DNA of 64,000 bases from MH13 sp042140245 (GTDB lineage: Bacteria; Pseudomonadota; Alphaproteobacteria; Rhizobiales; MH13). The notes under the pieces were generated by a model. The model was not told where the DNA came from. It was given only the letters and a program-made list of their open reading frames with translations, and searched no databases. The number at the start of each line of letters is the position of its first letter. The first letter of the stretch is position 1. The stretch covers positions 2,108,001-2,172,000 of the forward strand of contig NZ_CP159483.1 in the NCBI RefSeq assembly GCF_042140245.1, read 5' to 3'. The position numbers were made by a program, and so were the translations under genes. This document shows, piece by piece, positions 9,201 to 17,140 of this stretch.

Positions 9201-9721
9201 TGACCAAGCACGAAATGGCCACCCAGTTCCTTCATCGCGCTTGTCACCGCCATACGGATGACAGGTTCACCAAGACGCTTGAGCGCGGATTGGAGTACCG
9301 CCGCTGTGCCCTTGCCATCGGACAGAACTTTGCCCGTCAGCATCAGCGCCCATGTTGATGCGTTGACCAGTGATGAACTGGACTTGCCCAGATGTTCGCC
9401 CCAGGCGGATGGTGCGATCTTGTCCTCAATCAGTGCATCAATGGTGTCGGTATCCGGCACGCGCAGCAGCGCCTCGGCAAGACACATCAGGGCAACGCCC
9501 TCATCGGTGGAAAGCCCATACTCGGCTAGGAACACTTCCATGAGGCCGGGCTTTTTGACCGCCCGTATCGCCTGGACAAGATCGATGGCGCGCTGTCCCG
9601 CTCTATGACGTGTGTCATCTGAAATTACGGCAGCTTTCATCAGCCGGTTGAGGACCAGGGCTTCTTCTTCAAGCGTCTGATGCCGAATGGTTTGTCGATG
9701 GTCCTCTAAGCGCGTCATCAC
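6254..9721 (-). CDS. putA: Bifunctional proline dehydrogenase / 1-pyrroline-5-carboxylate dehydrogenase
   Basis: A 1155-residue trifunctional-size PutA without the N-terminal ribbon-helix-helix DNA-binding domain of the E. coli protein. The FAD proline dehydrogenase barrel spans roughly residues 80-470 and contains MVRLVKGAYWD. The NAD aldehyde dehydrogenase domain spans about 530-1000, with its catalytic Cys in GQRCSALR and general-base Glu in LIAETGG. A C-terminal PutA-type tail of about 140 residues follows. It oxidises proline to glutamate in two channelled steps at the membrane face. It lacks its own repressor domain and faces a divergent Lrp-type gene, so PutR probably controls it. AAGGG lies 7 bases before the start. 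Confidence 0.97.
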   Translation of the reverse strand: MMTRLEDHRQTIRHQTLEEEALVLNRLMKAAVISDDTRHRAGQRAIDLVQAIRAVKKPGLMEVFLAEYGLSTDEGVALMCLAEALLRVPDTDTIDALIEDKIAPSAWGEHLGKSSSSLVNASTWALMLTGKVLSDGKGTAAVLQSALKRLGEPVIRMAVTSAMKELGGHFVLGQTIDEALERGRSAEKAGYTFSYDMLGEAALTERDAQAFFDAYADAIQRLSGECRSKDIRQNPGISIKLSALHPRYELGQRDRVMDELVKQASQLARMAREAGMGLNVDAEEADRLDLSLDVIEAVLSDPELAGWDGFGVVVQAYGKRALPVIDWLYTLAEKHDRKIMVRLVKGAYWDTEIKRAQVEGLSGYPVFTRKPATDVSYICCAHRLLRLTDRLYPQFATHNAHSVAAILEMAENQDAFEFQRLHGMGEALYDVVRETGDARCRIYAPVGPHRDLLAYLVRRLLENGANSSFVNQIVDVDVPADLIAKDPFEAVKTAQPPVLLPKDLYAPERTNSHGFDLKDPVDVATYEQLRAPFQATQWETGPILAEAAGGEAAEPVHNPADPSDVVGTLRSCSKADVETALRLAKPWAASPNQRAETLKQAADLYETCAGEIFAVLAREAGKTPTDAIAELREAVDFLRYYAAGTSELDAPARGVFSCISPWNFPLAIFTGQIAAALAAGNGVLAKPAEPTGLIAGLAVQLLHRAGVPKTALQLVPGAGSVVGARITASPDVHGICFTGSTATAKSIHRTMIDHCEPTAPLIAETGGLNAMIVDSTALPEQAIKDIVASAFQSAGQRCSALRILYLQDDVADTFLDMLFGAMDELVIGNPWHLSTDVGPIINQAARAGILNHIEKAEASGAVLKRNNAPSTGIFVAPTVIKVGGIADLEEEIFGPVLHVATFKAADLQDVIKDINASGYGLTFGIHSRIDDRVQLLSSEIEAGNIYVNRNQIGAIVGSQPFGGEGLSGTGPKAGGPNYVARFTRPERTISQLGAPRTADTNTVQCLLDDAKTDPQSLSTTSLPGPTGESNRLSEHGRGTVLCLGPTPEDAALQAKLVRENGCAAVCVADGLASKDGAHGGLPPAALAELGGFEAVVCFAEDTHLRQLRKVLASRDGPIIPLLAEQDFARWCRLERHVCIDTTAAGGNASLLAEAS

Positions 9722-9792
9722 AGCTGCCCTTGGTGGTCAAGATTTGCTTGGCAGCATAGCCTGATTGAAATAGGCAATTGGCCTGTATGTTG

Positions 9793-9806
9793 TCTCTATT
9801 TAGAGA
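9793..9806. promoter_or_regulatory. Inverted repeat in putA-putR intergenic region
   Basis: TCTCTA-TT-TAGAGA is a perfect 14-bp palindrome in the 124-bp divergent promoter region between putA and putR. Its position suits a site for PutR or a promoter element shared by the two genes. This is inference from position and symmetry only. Confidence 0.35.
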
Positions 9807-9845
9807 AAACGACCTTAAAATGTCCTTGCAATAGGTGATTATAGA

Positions 9846-10313
9846 ATGAATGCTGGTAATCACAGTCAACTAGACCGCTATGACTGGGCTATCCTCGACG
9901 TGCTTTCGGTGGAGGGGCGTTTGCCAATCACTGAGCTTTCCAAGCGTGTTGGACTGTCCAAGACGCCATGTCAGAACCGTTTGAAAAAGCTCATCAACGA
10001 AGGTTACATCGTTGGCTTTCGTGCGACGCTCGACCCGCGTAAGCTTGGTCAAGAGCATGTTGCTTTTGTTGAGGTGAAGCTCTCGGATACGCGTGAAGCC
10101 GCCCTAAAGGATTTTAATCAGGCAGTTATGGCAACACCTGAAATCGAGCAATGCCATATGATTGCAGGTGCGTTCGATTTTCTGCTTAAAGTAAGGACGA
10201 GCGATATGCGCGACTACCGCCTGGTTTTGGGCGAGAAAATCTCCGCGCTTCCTCACGTGGCCAACACGTCGACACACGTTTCGATGGAAGCGGTTAAAGA
10301 CGCATCGTTTTGA
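9846..10313 (+). CDS. putR: Lrp/AsnC family regulator, probable proline-responsive PutR
   Basis: A 155-residue Lrp-type regulator. It has an N-terminal winged helix-turn-helix (about residues 10-60, with ITELSKRVGLSKTPCQNRL as the turn and recognition helix). A C-terminal ligand-binding RAM domain follows (about 70-150, containing IEQCHMIAGAFDFLLKV). In alphaproteobacteria, a gene of this type divergent from putA activates putA when proline is present. Here it lies 124 bp from the putA start in the opposite direction, which is the usual arrangement. The role is therefore inferred from family and context with good confidence. Confidence 0.9.
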   Translation: MNAGNHSQLDRYDWAILDVLSVEGRLPITELSKRVGLSKTPCQNRLKKLINEGYIVGFRATLDPRKLGQEHVAFVEVKLSDTREAALKDFNQAVMATPEIEQCHMIAGAFDFLLKVRTSDMRDYRLVLGEKISALPHVANTSTHVSMEAVKDASF

Positions 10314-10321
10314 TCGCAATG

Positions 10322-10339
10322 TGTTGAGAAGACTCAACA
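10322..10339 (+). terminator. Stem-loop after putR
   Basis: TGTTGAG at 10322-10328 and CTCAACA at 10333-10339 form a perfect 7-bp stem with a four-base loop, 8 bp after the putR stop codon. There is no clear T-tract. It may end putR transcripts weakly, or it may be a DNA-level operator for the amino acid importer operon that starts at 10413. Confidence 0.35.
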
Positions 10340-10412
10340 ATTGACCGTCGCAGGCTGGACAATTTTGCAGCGCATGCGAAACCTAAGACCAAACGTATAT
10401 GGAGCCCCCATC

Positions 10413-11267
10413 ATGAAAATGTTGACCTCTGGTTTTTCGGTTCTGGCGCTGACGGTCCCAGCCCTCGCAATGGCGACTTTTGCGACGGGTTCGGCCGTAG
10501 TACACGATCACGCAAGCTGCGCTGCGGGCAAGACTCTGGAGGAGGGCGTGTTGACCATCGCCACCGGAAACCCCGCCTTTTACCCGTGGGTACTGAATGA
10601 CGACCCGGAAAGCGGCGAAGGGTATGAAGCCGCCGTTGCCTATGCCATCGCCGAAGCCATGGGCTTTGATGCGGACCACGTGACCTGGGTGCGCACATCT
10701 TTCGATGAGGCCATTCAGCCCGGCCCGAAAGACTTTGACTTCAACATGCAACAGTATTCCATCACTGAAGCGCGCGAACAGATGGTTGATTTCTCGCTGC
10801 CGTATTACACCTCGGCGATGGCTGTGCTCACCACGCAGTCTGTTGTTGACGCTGGGCTTGAACCCAATGTGAGTTCGCTGCAAAGCGCCGTTTGGGGAGC
10901 CCATTCGACGACGACCGCTTTGCCGATGCTCAACGAGATTGTTCAGCCGGAACGCGACCCTTTGCTCTATGGCGACAATGTAGATGTGACAGCAGCCATG
11001 CAAGCCGGCCAGATTGATGCGGCCTTGTTCGATTTGCCGACCGCGCTTTATCTGGCTGCCGTTGTGGTCAATGACGGCGTAATCCTTGGTCAGTTCACTG
11101 CTGAGCGCTCGGAGAATCCCGATCAGTTCGGGCTTCTGATGGAAGAAGGCAGTCCACTGAAGGAGTGTGTGGATGCGGCCATCACTGAGCTGACGGAATC
11201 GGGCGCTTTGGCGGCCATCGAAGCGCAGTGGCTGCAAGAGGCCACTGGTGTGCCCGTCATCGAATAG
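10413..11267 (+). CDS. Amino acid ABC transporter periplasmic binding protein
   Basis: A 284-residue family 3 (polar amino acid) binding protein with a signal peptide of about 25 residues. The start at 10413 is preferred because GGAG lies 8 bases upstream and the signal peptide then begins directly; an upstream in-frame start would add 24 unlike residues. Family features include GYEAAVAYAIAEAMGF, the DFNMQQYSITEARE ligand-lid region (about residue 110) and DAALFDLPTA. It captures an amino acid or a related compound in the periplasm for the permease encoded next to it. The neighbouring proline genes hint at nitrogen or amino acid scavenging, but the ligand is not predictable. Confidence 0.86.
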   Translation: MKMLTSGFSVLALTVPALAMATFATGSAVVHDHASCAAGKTLEEGVLTIATGNPAFYPWVLNDDPESGEGYEAAVAYAIAEAMGFDADHVTWVRTSFDEAIQPGPKDFDFNMQQYSITEAREQMVDFSLPYYTSAMAVLTTQSVVDAGLEPNVSSLQSAVWGAHSTTTALPMLNEIVQPERDPLLYGDNVDVTAAMQAGQIDAALFDLPTALYLAAVVVNDGVILGQFTAERSENPDQFGLLMEEGSPLKECVDAAITELTESGALAAIEAQWLQEATGVPVIE

Positions 11268-12140
11268 ATGGCGGACACGGGATTGAATCCGCCGGTAGGC
11301 GCGCGCACCGCCACTGCATCTACTACAGCACCCACGCGCCGTGAGCTTTACGAAGCGCGGATGCGGCGGCGCTCTATTATCATCGCCGCGGCCTCGACCT
11401 TGGGTGTTTTGGTGACATGTTTGGTGCTTGTGCCGCTAGCGCCAGGTTGGGAGGCCGTCCAGCGCAGCTTCTTCAATGGCGAGGTGTTTGCGCAGACTTT
11501 TTCGGGGCTCCTGGCGGCGTTTGTGCAGAACGTGGCGATTTTTGCATGGTGTGCACCGATCATCGCCATACTTGGCCTTGCTATTGCGCTGTGCCGTGAC
11601 GTCCGCTCGCCGATCCTCTTTCCGCTGCGCCTGTTTGGCGCGCTTTACACCGATGTGTTTCGCGGCCTTCCAGTCATACTGATCATCTATCTGATTGGCT
11701 TTGGCGTCCCAGGCCTTGGTTTGCCGCGCCCATGGAATTCGCCCTACATTTGGGGCTCGCTTGCCCTGGTGCTGGTCTATGCGGCCTATGTGGCCGAAGT
11801 GTTTCGCTCAGGCATTGAATCAATCCATGAAAGCCAGCGCGCCGCTGCGGCATCGCTCGGCCTCTCTGATCAGGATACGATGCGCTTTGTGGTGCTGCCG
11901 CAAGCGATCCGGAACGTGATGCCAGCGAACATGAACCTCTTCATTGCCCTGCAGAAAGACGTGGCGCTCTTGTCCTTCATCGGGCCGGTGGAAATCTTCC
12001 GTCAGGCTGGCGTTTACAAGTCGCTCTTTGCTAACTTTACACCCTATGTCGGCGCGGCGCTGATCTTCCTGGCCATTACGATTCCCGCGACGCGGTATGC
12101 CGATTATCTGCTGCACAAGCAGACGAGGCGCCGCACGTGA
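11268..12140 (+). CDS. Amino acid ABC transporter permease, HisM/GlnP family
   Basis: A 290-residue permease. A polar N-terminal tail of about 40 residues is followed by roughly five to six membrane segments. The family EAA signature is ESIHESQRAAAASLGLSD (about residues 184-201) with the following MRFVVLPQAIRNVMP. The ATG directly abuts the stop codon of the binding-protein gene. Only one permease is encoded, so it would act as a homodimer or pair with a partner encoded elsewhere. It forms the inner-membrane pore for the amino acid caught by the upstream binding protein. Confidence 0.9.
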   Translation: MADTGLNPPVGARTATASTTAPTRRELYEARMRRRSIIIAAASTLGVLVTCLVLVPLAPGWEAVQRSFFNGEVFAQTFSGLLAAFVQNVAIFAWCAPIIAILGLAIALCRDVRSPILFPLRLFGALYTDVFRGLPVILIIYLIGFGVPGLGLPRPWNSPYIWGSLALVLVYAAYVAEVFRSGIESIHESQRAAAASLGLSDQDTMRFVVLPQAIRNVMPANMNLFIALQKDVALLSFIGPVEIFRQAGVYKSLFANFTPYVGAALIFLAITIPATRYADYLLHKQTRRRT

Positions 12141-12880
12141 CGGCGCAGGCTGGTGTGAAACTGTCCTTGCGCAGCGTGCGCAAGAGTTTTGGCTCGAATG
12201 AGGTTTGCCGAGCCATTGATCTGGATGTGGCCGAAGGTGAAATGGTGTGCCTGATTGGGGCATCAGGGTCGGGCAAGTCCACGCTTCTGCGCTGTATCAA
12301 CCTGCTCGAACCAATTGATGACGGGGTGATCTATCTGGACGGTGTCGATATTGCCGAACCAGGTTTTGATCCACAGCCTGTGCGTGAGCGGATCGGCATC
12401 GTCTTCCAGTCCTACAATCTCTTTCCGCATATGACGGCCGCCCAGAATGTGATGCTGGCGCCGATGCGGGTGCATGGCCGTAGCAAGGATGATTTGGCAG
12501 GCCCGGTGGCCGATCTGTTTGACAGCTTCGGGTTACCAGAGCACATGGATCACTATCCAGACCAGCTTTCCGGTGGCCAGCAGCAACGTGTGGCCATCAT
12601 TCGAGCGCTGGCGATGGAGCCGGAGATCATGCTGTTCGACGAGATCACCTCCGCACTTGATCCAGAGCTTGTTGGTGAAGTGCTGGACGTGCTGAGGCAA
12701 CTGCATCGCGATGGTATGACCATGATCCTTGCTACGCACGAAATGGGGTTCGCTCGCGAGCTGGCTGACAAGGTGTGTTTTCTCGATGCCGGACGTATTT
12801 TGGAGGAGGGTGCGCCGAACGACCTGTTCAGTGCCCCCCAAGAGGAGCGGACGAGGGCGTTTCTCTCACGGGTGCTGTAG
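12137..12880 (+). CDS. Amino acid ABC transporter ATP-binding protein, HisP/GlnQ family
   Basis: A 247-residue ATPase starting at a GTG whose TG forms part of the permease stop (GTGA overlap). Walker A is GASGSGKST (about residue 38), the signature is LSGGQQQR (about 144), Walker B is IMLFDEITSALDPEL, and the switch His is in LATHEMGFA. These are the sequence variants of the polar amino acid uptake family. It ends five bases before the convergent LysR gene, and no obvious terminator separates them. Confidence 0.93.
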   Translation: MTAQAGVKLSLRSVRKSFGSNEVCRAIDLDVAEGEMVCLIGASGSGKSTLLRCINLLEPIDDGVIYLDGVDIAEPGFDPQPVRERIGIVFQSYNLFPHMTAAQNVMLAPMRVHGRSKDDLAGPVADLFDSFGLPEHMDHYPDQLSGGQQQRVAIIRALAMEPEIMLFDEITSALDPELVGEVLDVLRQLHRDGMTMILATHEMGFARELADKVCFLDAGRILEEGAPNDLFSAPQEERTRAFLSRVL

Positions 12881-12885
12881 AAGCA

Positions 12886-13836
12886 TCAGCTACGCCAAAG
12901 CGCGTTTTGCTCATGTTTCAGGATCGTGTCGGCGAGTGTCGTAAACTCGCGGATGATGTATTGGCGGAACCGACGGACTGTTGGGCCAAGAGGTGCATCT
13001 GCGCGCGTGAGAAGCCCCAGGTTACGTTCGGGGTGGCCGATCTTGATCGAAAGCGCCGACAGCATCTTCTGTCGCCTTAAGGTGAACACCACCGAGTAGG
13101 GCAAGACAGTGAGCGCATCGGATCGCTCCAAAATGTTGATGATCGACGTCAGCGAGCCGCCTGAAAAGCTCACGCGGAAATCACGCATGCCGATGCTGGA
13201 AAGCACGCTGCGCAAATCCTCGTAAAGTGGGCTGTCGGTCGGCGGCGCGATCCATGGGTAGGGGGCTATATCCGACAGGGTCACCGACGTGCGATTGGCA
13301 ACAGGATGGGTTGCTCCGCAGGCGATGACGTTGCGGCCGGGAAGAATGTCTTTGAAGGTGAAGCCGGTCGGAATGGCATCCACTTTCATCGGGCATATAG
13401 CGATATCAAGGGTGCCCGCCTCTAGTTTTTCCATCAGCTCTGGCGCGTAGTTGTAAGACTGATCGATGCGCACATCTGGGTGGCCGGTCTGGAACTCGGC
13501 GATCATGCCGGAAATCACGCCATCCATGAAGATCGGCGAGCCGCCGACCCGTACCACGCCGGAGCGACCGTCCAGATAGCGTTTGACCACATCGGAAGCC
13601 GCTTTGTTGGCTGCCAGAACTTTTCGTCCCTCGGCGGCGAGCGCCAGGCAAAGTTCCGTTGGTTGAAGCGGGCGTTTGTTTTTCGCAAACAGACGCGAGC
13701 CGACGCGGGCTTCGAGCATGGAAAGGGTTCTCGACACGCTGGGCTGGGATTTACCCAATGCTTCCGCACCCTCTGTCAGGCCGCCTGCATCAACGATGGC
13801 GGCAACGATTTCCAGATGGCGTGGGTCGAACTTCAT
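12886..13836 (-). CDS. LysR family transcriptional regulator
   Basis: A 316-residue LysR-type regulator. The N-terminal winged helix-turn-helix (residues 1-60, including GLTEGAEALGKSQPSVSRTL) is followed by a periplasmic-binding-protein-like effector domain. It is divergent from the hydroxyquinol operon that begins at 13951, so it is the likely regulator of that operon, responding to an aromatic intermediate or imported substrate. A perfect palindrome with LysR spacing covers its own start codon, pointing to autorepression. Confidence 0.9.
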   Translation of the reverse strand: MKFDPRHLEIVAAIVDAGGLTEGAEALGKSQPSVSRTLSMLEARVGSRLFAKNKRPLQPTELCLALAAEGRKVLAANKAASDVVKRYLDGRSGVVRVGGSPIFMDGVISGMIAEFQTGHPDVRIDQSYNYAPELMEKLEAGTLDIAICPMKVDAIPTGFTFKDILPGRNVIACGATHPVANRTSVTLSDIAPYPWIAPPTDSPLYEDLRSVLSSIGMRDFRVSFSGGSLTSIINILERSDALTVLPYSVVFTLRRQKMLSALSIKIGHPERNLGLLTRADAPLGPTVRRFRQYIIREFTTLADTILKHEQNALWRS

Positions 13837-13849
13837 AACTTGAAGTTAT
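13835..13849. promoter_or_regulatory. LysR-type palindrome over regulator start codon
   Basis: ATAACTT-G-AAGTTAT is a perfect 15-bp palindrome that contains the T-N11-A core typical of LysR operators. It overlaps the ATG of the minus-strand LysR gene (start at 13836) and lies about 100 bp before the divergent maleylacetate reductase gene. A bound regulator here would block its own gene and could activate the operon. Binding is inferred. Confidence 0.5.
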
Positions 13850-13950
13850 ATTAACGCGCGCAAATTGGATCAAGTCACCGAAAATCGCGTGCTAGCGTTT
13901 TCCCAATGAGACTACAGAGCGCCTGCCCAGGGCGCCGTCTTGGAGGAACG

Positions 13951-15024
13951 ATGGCCCCTTTTCAAAGCCAGTTTGAAGCCCAAAGTGCTGCTGTTCGCGT
14001 GCGATTTGGCGCTGGCGTTCGCCATCGGATCGAAGAAGAAATCGACCGGCTTGGCTGCATACGCGCCCTGGTGTTGTCCACACCGCCTCAAGCCGACAGC
14101 GCCATGGATATGGCCGCTAGCCTCAATGGAAAAGCTGCGGGCGTCTTCACCAAGGCGGCCATGCACACGCCCGTCGACGTCACCGCCGAGGCAGTAGCTC
14201 ATGCGACGAGCGTAGATGCCGATTGCTTGGTCGCACTGGGAGGCGGCTCGACGACCGGCCTTGGCAAAGCCGTCGCCTATCGCACCGACCTGCCACAGAT
14301 CGTGATCCCCACCACTTATGCCGGTTCGGAAGCAACCGCCATTCTCGGCCAGACTGAAGATGGTGTGAAAACAACCGTAACCGATCCAAAAATCCAACCG
14401 GAAGTCATTCTCTACGACCCTGAACTGGTGGTGACCTTGCCGGTCGCCATGACGGTGACGAGCGCGCTCAATGCTATGGCGCATGCCGCGGAGGCGCTCT
14501 ACGCGGTCAACCGCAACCCGGTTTCGACCATGCTCGCCATCGAAGGTCTGTCGGCCTTCAAGCGTGCGCTGCCTAAGGTGATCGACAACCCTCAAGACAT
14601 CGAAGCCCGTGGCGAGACGCTTTACGGCGCTTGGCTCTGCGGCACTGTGCTCGGTCAGGTCGGCATGGCGCTGCACCACAAGCTTTGCCACACGCTGGGT
14701 GGCTCCTTCGATCTGCCGCATGCAGAGACGCATGCTGTCGTGCTGCCGCACGCCATTGCCTACAACGCCCGTGCCGTCGCCGATCTGTTGCAGCCAATCT
14801 GTGACATCTTTGGCGGCACGAATGCCGGCCAATCGCTACACACCTTTGCGAACACAGTCGGCGCGCCGATGGCCCTGAAGGACCTCGGCTTGGAGGAGGG
14901 CGATCTTGATCGTACCGCCGATCTGGCCGTCAGCAAACCTTACCCCAACCCTCGACCGGTCGAGCGCGATGCGATCCGCACGCTGCTGCAAGTGGCCTGG
15001 GCGGGCGATCCGCCAGTCCTTTGA
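13951..15024 (+). CDS. Maleylacetate reductase
   Basis: A 357-residue member of the iron-containing alcohol dehydrogenase family, in the maleylacetate reductase branch. It reduces maleylacetate to 3-oxoadipate with NAD(P)H. Visible features are the dinucleotide region DCLVALGGGSTTGLGKA (about residue 90), PTTYAGSEAT, and the HHKLCHTLGGSF...HAETHAVVLPH region with the family's conserved histidines. The start at 13951 is chosen for the GGAGGA box 5 bases upstream; an in-frame ATG 45 bases earlier lacks one. It opens an operon that also encodes a ring-cleavage dioxygenase producing maleylacetate, which fits the call well. Confidence 0.9.
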   Translation: MAPFQSQFEAQSAAVRVRFGAGVRHRIEEEIDRLGCIRALVLSTPPQADSAMDMAASLNGKAAGVFTKAAMHTPVDVTAEAVAHATSVDADCLVALGGGSTTGLGKAVAYRTDLPQIVIPTTYAGSEATAILGQTEDGVKTTVTDPKIQPEVILYDPELVVTLPVAMTVTSALNAMAHAAEALYAVNRNPVSTMLAIEGLSAFKRALPKVIDNPQDIEARGETLYGAWLCGTVLGQVGMALHHKLCHTLGGSFDLPHAETHAVVLPHAIAYNARAVADLLQPICDIFGGTNAGQSLHTFANTVGAPMALKDLGLEEGDLDRTADLAVSKPYPNPRPVERDAIRTLLQVAWAGDPPVL

Positions 15025-15064
15025 CACCCAACAAGAATGAAACCCGATCATCTGGGAGGATGAC

Positions 15065-16339
15065 ATGATCACACGCCGCACACTTCTGAAGAACACCGCG
15101 CTTGCCGGCGCCGCTGCCGCAACCAGCGGCCTTGCTATGCCCGCCATTGCGCAAGGCGCTCGCATCAAGCTTGGCTATGTTAGCCCGCAATCGGGCCCAC
15201 TGGCGGCCTTTGCTGAAGCCGACAATTTCATTCTTTCGAACTTTGCCAGCTCCGCTGTCGCTGAAAACTTCGAAGTGATCGTCAAGGACAGCCAGTCCAA
15301 CCCCAACCGCGCGGCGGACGTCGCGCAGGAACTTATCATCGATGATGAGGTGGACATGCTGTTGGTGGCCTCGACACCGGAGACCACCAATCCGGTTGCC
15401 ACAACCGCAGAGTCCGAAGGTGTGCCGGTCATCTCCACCGTGGCGCCCTGGCAGCCCTGGTTCATCGGTCAGCAGGGCAACCCGGGAAATCCGGACAGCT
15501 GGGAACCGTTCGACTATGCCTACCATTTCTTTTGGGGTCTTGAGGATGTGATTTCCGTCTTCACCGCCATGTGGGCGCAGCTCGATACCAACAAGTCGGT
15601 CGGCGGCCTCTTCCCCAATGATGGCGACGGCAACGCCTGGGGCGATCCGAATGTTGGCTTCCCGCCGGTGCTCGACGCACAGGGCTACACCCTGACCGAT
15701 CCTGGTCGCTACCAGAACCTAACGGATGATTTTTCCGCCCAGATCAATGCTTTCAAGCAGGGCGATGTTGAGATCGTCACCGGCGTGCCAATCCCGCCGG
15801 ACTTCACCACCTTCTGGAACCAGGCCAAGCAGCAGGGCTTCACGCCGAAGGCTGCCTCCATCGGCAAGGCGATCCTCTTCCCGCAGGCTGTCGAAGCGCT
15901 CGGTGACAGCGGTCACAATCTGTCGTCTGAAGTCTGGTGGTCGCCAAGTCATCCCTTCTCCTCGTCCATCAACGGTTTGACCGCTGGCCAGGTGGCTGAC
16001 GCCTATACCAGCGAGACCGGCAAGCAGTGGACACAGCCGATTGGCTTTGTGCATGCGTTGTTCGAGCTTGCCGTCGATGTGATGGGCCGGGTGGACGACA
16101 GCAGCGATGGCGATGCGGTGGCCGAAGCGATTGCTGCTTCCAACCTCAACACGGTCGTTGGGCCGATTGCCTTTGACGGCGCAGGTCTGCCGCCCTTTGC
16201 CGCCCCCAACATCTGCAAGACACCGCTGGTTGGTGGCCAGTGGCGGCTGAACGAGGGCGGTGGCTACGACCTGGTGATCGTTGATAACTCCGATCAGCCC
16301 TCGATCCCGACTGGCGGGACGATGGAAGCGATCTCGTAA
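15065..16339 (+). CDS. Branched-chain-type ABC transporter binding protein, Tat-secreted
   Basis: A 424-residue family 5 (LivK-like) periplasmic binding protein. The N-terminus ITRRTLLKNTAL is a twin-arginine signal followed by an Ala-rich segment ending around AIAQG, so it is probably exported folded. The body contains KLGYVSPQSGPLAAF and a DEVDMLLVASTPETT region typical of this fold. A GGGAGG site lies just before the ATG. Placed between maleylacetate reductase and the Liv ATPases, it probably binds an aromatic acid or phenol feeding the hydroxyquinol route. A strong hairpin follows the gene. Confidence 0.86.
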   Translation: MITRRTLLKNTALAGAAAATSGLAMPAIAQGARIKLGYVSPQSGPLAAFAEADNFILSNFASSAVAENFEVIVKDSQSNPNRAADVAQELIIDDEVDMLLVASTPETTNPVATTAESEGVPVISTVAPWQPWFIGQQGNPGNPDSWEPFDYAYHFFWGLEDVISVFTAMWAQLDTNKSVGGLFPNDGDGNAWGDPNVGFPPVLDAQGYTLTDPGRYQNLTDDFSAQINAFKQGDVEIVTGVPIPPDFTTFWNQAKQQGFTPKAASIGKAILFPQAVEALGDSGHNLSSEVWWSPSHPFSSSINGLTAGQVADAYTSETGKQWTQPIGFVHALFELAVDVMGRVDDSSDGDAVAEAIAASNLNTVVGPIAFDGAGLPPFAAPNICKTPLVGGQWRLNEGGGYDLVIVDNSDQPSIPTGGTMEAIS

Positions 16340-16353
16340 TTCGTCCTTGTGGG

Positions 16354-16380
16354 GCGCGGCGTCCCGCCGCGCTCTGTTTT
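16354..16380 (+). terminator. Hairpin with short T-tract after binding-protein gene
   Basis: GCGCGGCG at 16354-16361 pairs with CGCCGCGC at 16365-16372 across a three-base loop, followed by TCTGTTTT. This resembles an intrinsic terminator of moderate strength. It lies between the binding-protein gene and the ATPase gene of one operon, so it probably acts as a partial terminator. Confidence 0.6.
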
Positions 16381-16408
16381 CCCTGAAACCCGCCGCTTGG
16401 AGCGAGCC

Positions 16409-17140
16409 ATGGTTACGCCTGCCTCTATGCTTGCCTTGCAGAATGTGTCGAAGAGCTTTGGTGCTTTGAAGGTGACCGATGATGTCACGTTCGATGTGCC
16501 GGAGGGCCAGGCGCTCGGCATCATCGGTCCGAACGGTGCGGGCAAATCGACCCTTTTCAACCTCATCACGGGCAACCTGCCCGCTGATACGGGGAGCATT
16601 CATTTCGAGGGTAGGGACGTTACCAAAGTTCCGGCCATGCAGCGTTGCATTTCCGGCGTTGGACGTTCGTTTCAAATCCCGCAGCCTTTCACGCATCTCA
16701 CCGTCTACGAAAATCTGGTGGTTGCGGCGACCTTTGGCCGCCAAAGCACTGAGAGCGACGTGATGCGGCAATGCGCGGTGATCCTGGAACGGACCGAACT
16801 CATCGGCAAAGCCAACCAGACCTCCGGTTCACTGTCGCTTCTGGATCGCAAGCGGTTGGAATTGGCCCGCGCTATGGCAACGCACCCAAAGCTGTTGCTG
16901 CTCGATGAGATCGCCGGTGGCCTGACCGAAGGCGAGTGCCACGCGTTGGTGGAGACCATCAAGGCCATCCATGCCGAAGGCGTCACCATCGTTTGGATCG
17001 AGCATGTGCTGCACGCGCTCACCTCGGTGGTAGAGCGGCTGCTCGTGCTCGACTTCGGACGGGTGATCGGTATCGGTGACCCCGACGCGATCATGGAGTC
17101 CAAAGAGGTCAAGGAAATCTACTTGGGGATCGACGTCTGA
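16409..17140 (+). CDS. Branched-chain-type ABC transporter ATPase, LivG type
   Basis: A 243-residue ATPase of the Liv family. Walker A is GPNGAGKST, Walker B LLLLDEIAGGL, and the switch His is in IVWIEHVLHAL. The signature reads LSLLDRKRLELARA rather than LSGGQ, a divergence common in LivG-like subunits but more marked here. The start at 16409 is chosen for the GGAG box upstream; an earlier in-frame start would add 20 residues unlike the family. Its stop overlaps the next ATG (ATGA), coupling it to the partner ATPase. Confidence 0.9.
   Translation: MVTPASMLALQNVSKSFGALKVTDDVTFDVPEGQALGIIGPNGAGKSTLFNLITGNLPADTGSIHFEGRDVTKVPAMQRCISGVGRSFQIPQPFTHLTVYENLVVAATFGRQSTESDVMRQCAVILERTELIGKANQTSGSLSLLDRKRLELARAMATHPKLLLLDEIAGGLTEGECHALVETIKAIHAEGVTIVWIEHVLHALTSVVERLLVLDFGRVIGIGDPDAIMESKEVKEIYLGIDV

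Noticed and set aside
6254..9721. PutA as its own DNA-binding repressor
   Set aside because: The N-terminus starts in the helical arm domain; no ribbon-helix-helix region is present, and a divergent Lrp-type gene is available for control.
13912..14832. Open frame of about 306 codons on the minus strand
   Set aside because: It lies antisense to maleylacetate reductase and shows no domain features; codon-pattern shadow.
15719..16771. Open frame of about 350 codons on the minus strand
   Set aside because: It runs antisense across the binding-protein gene, a hairpin and the LivG-type gene, and looks like a shadow of GC-rich coding DNA.
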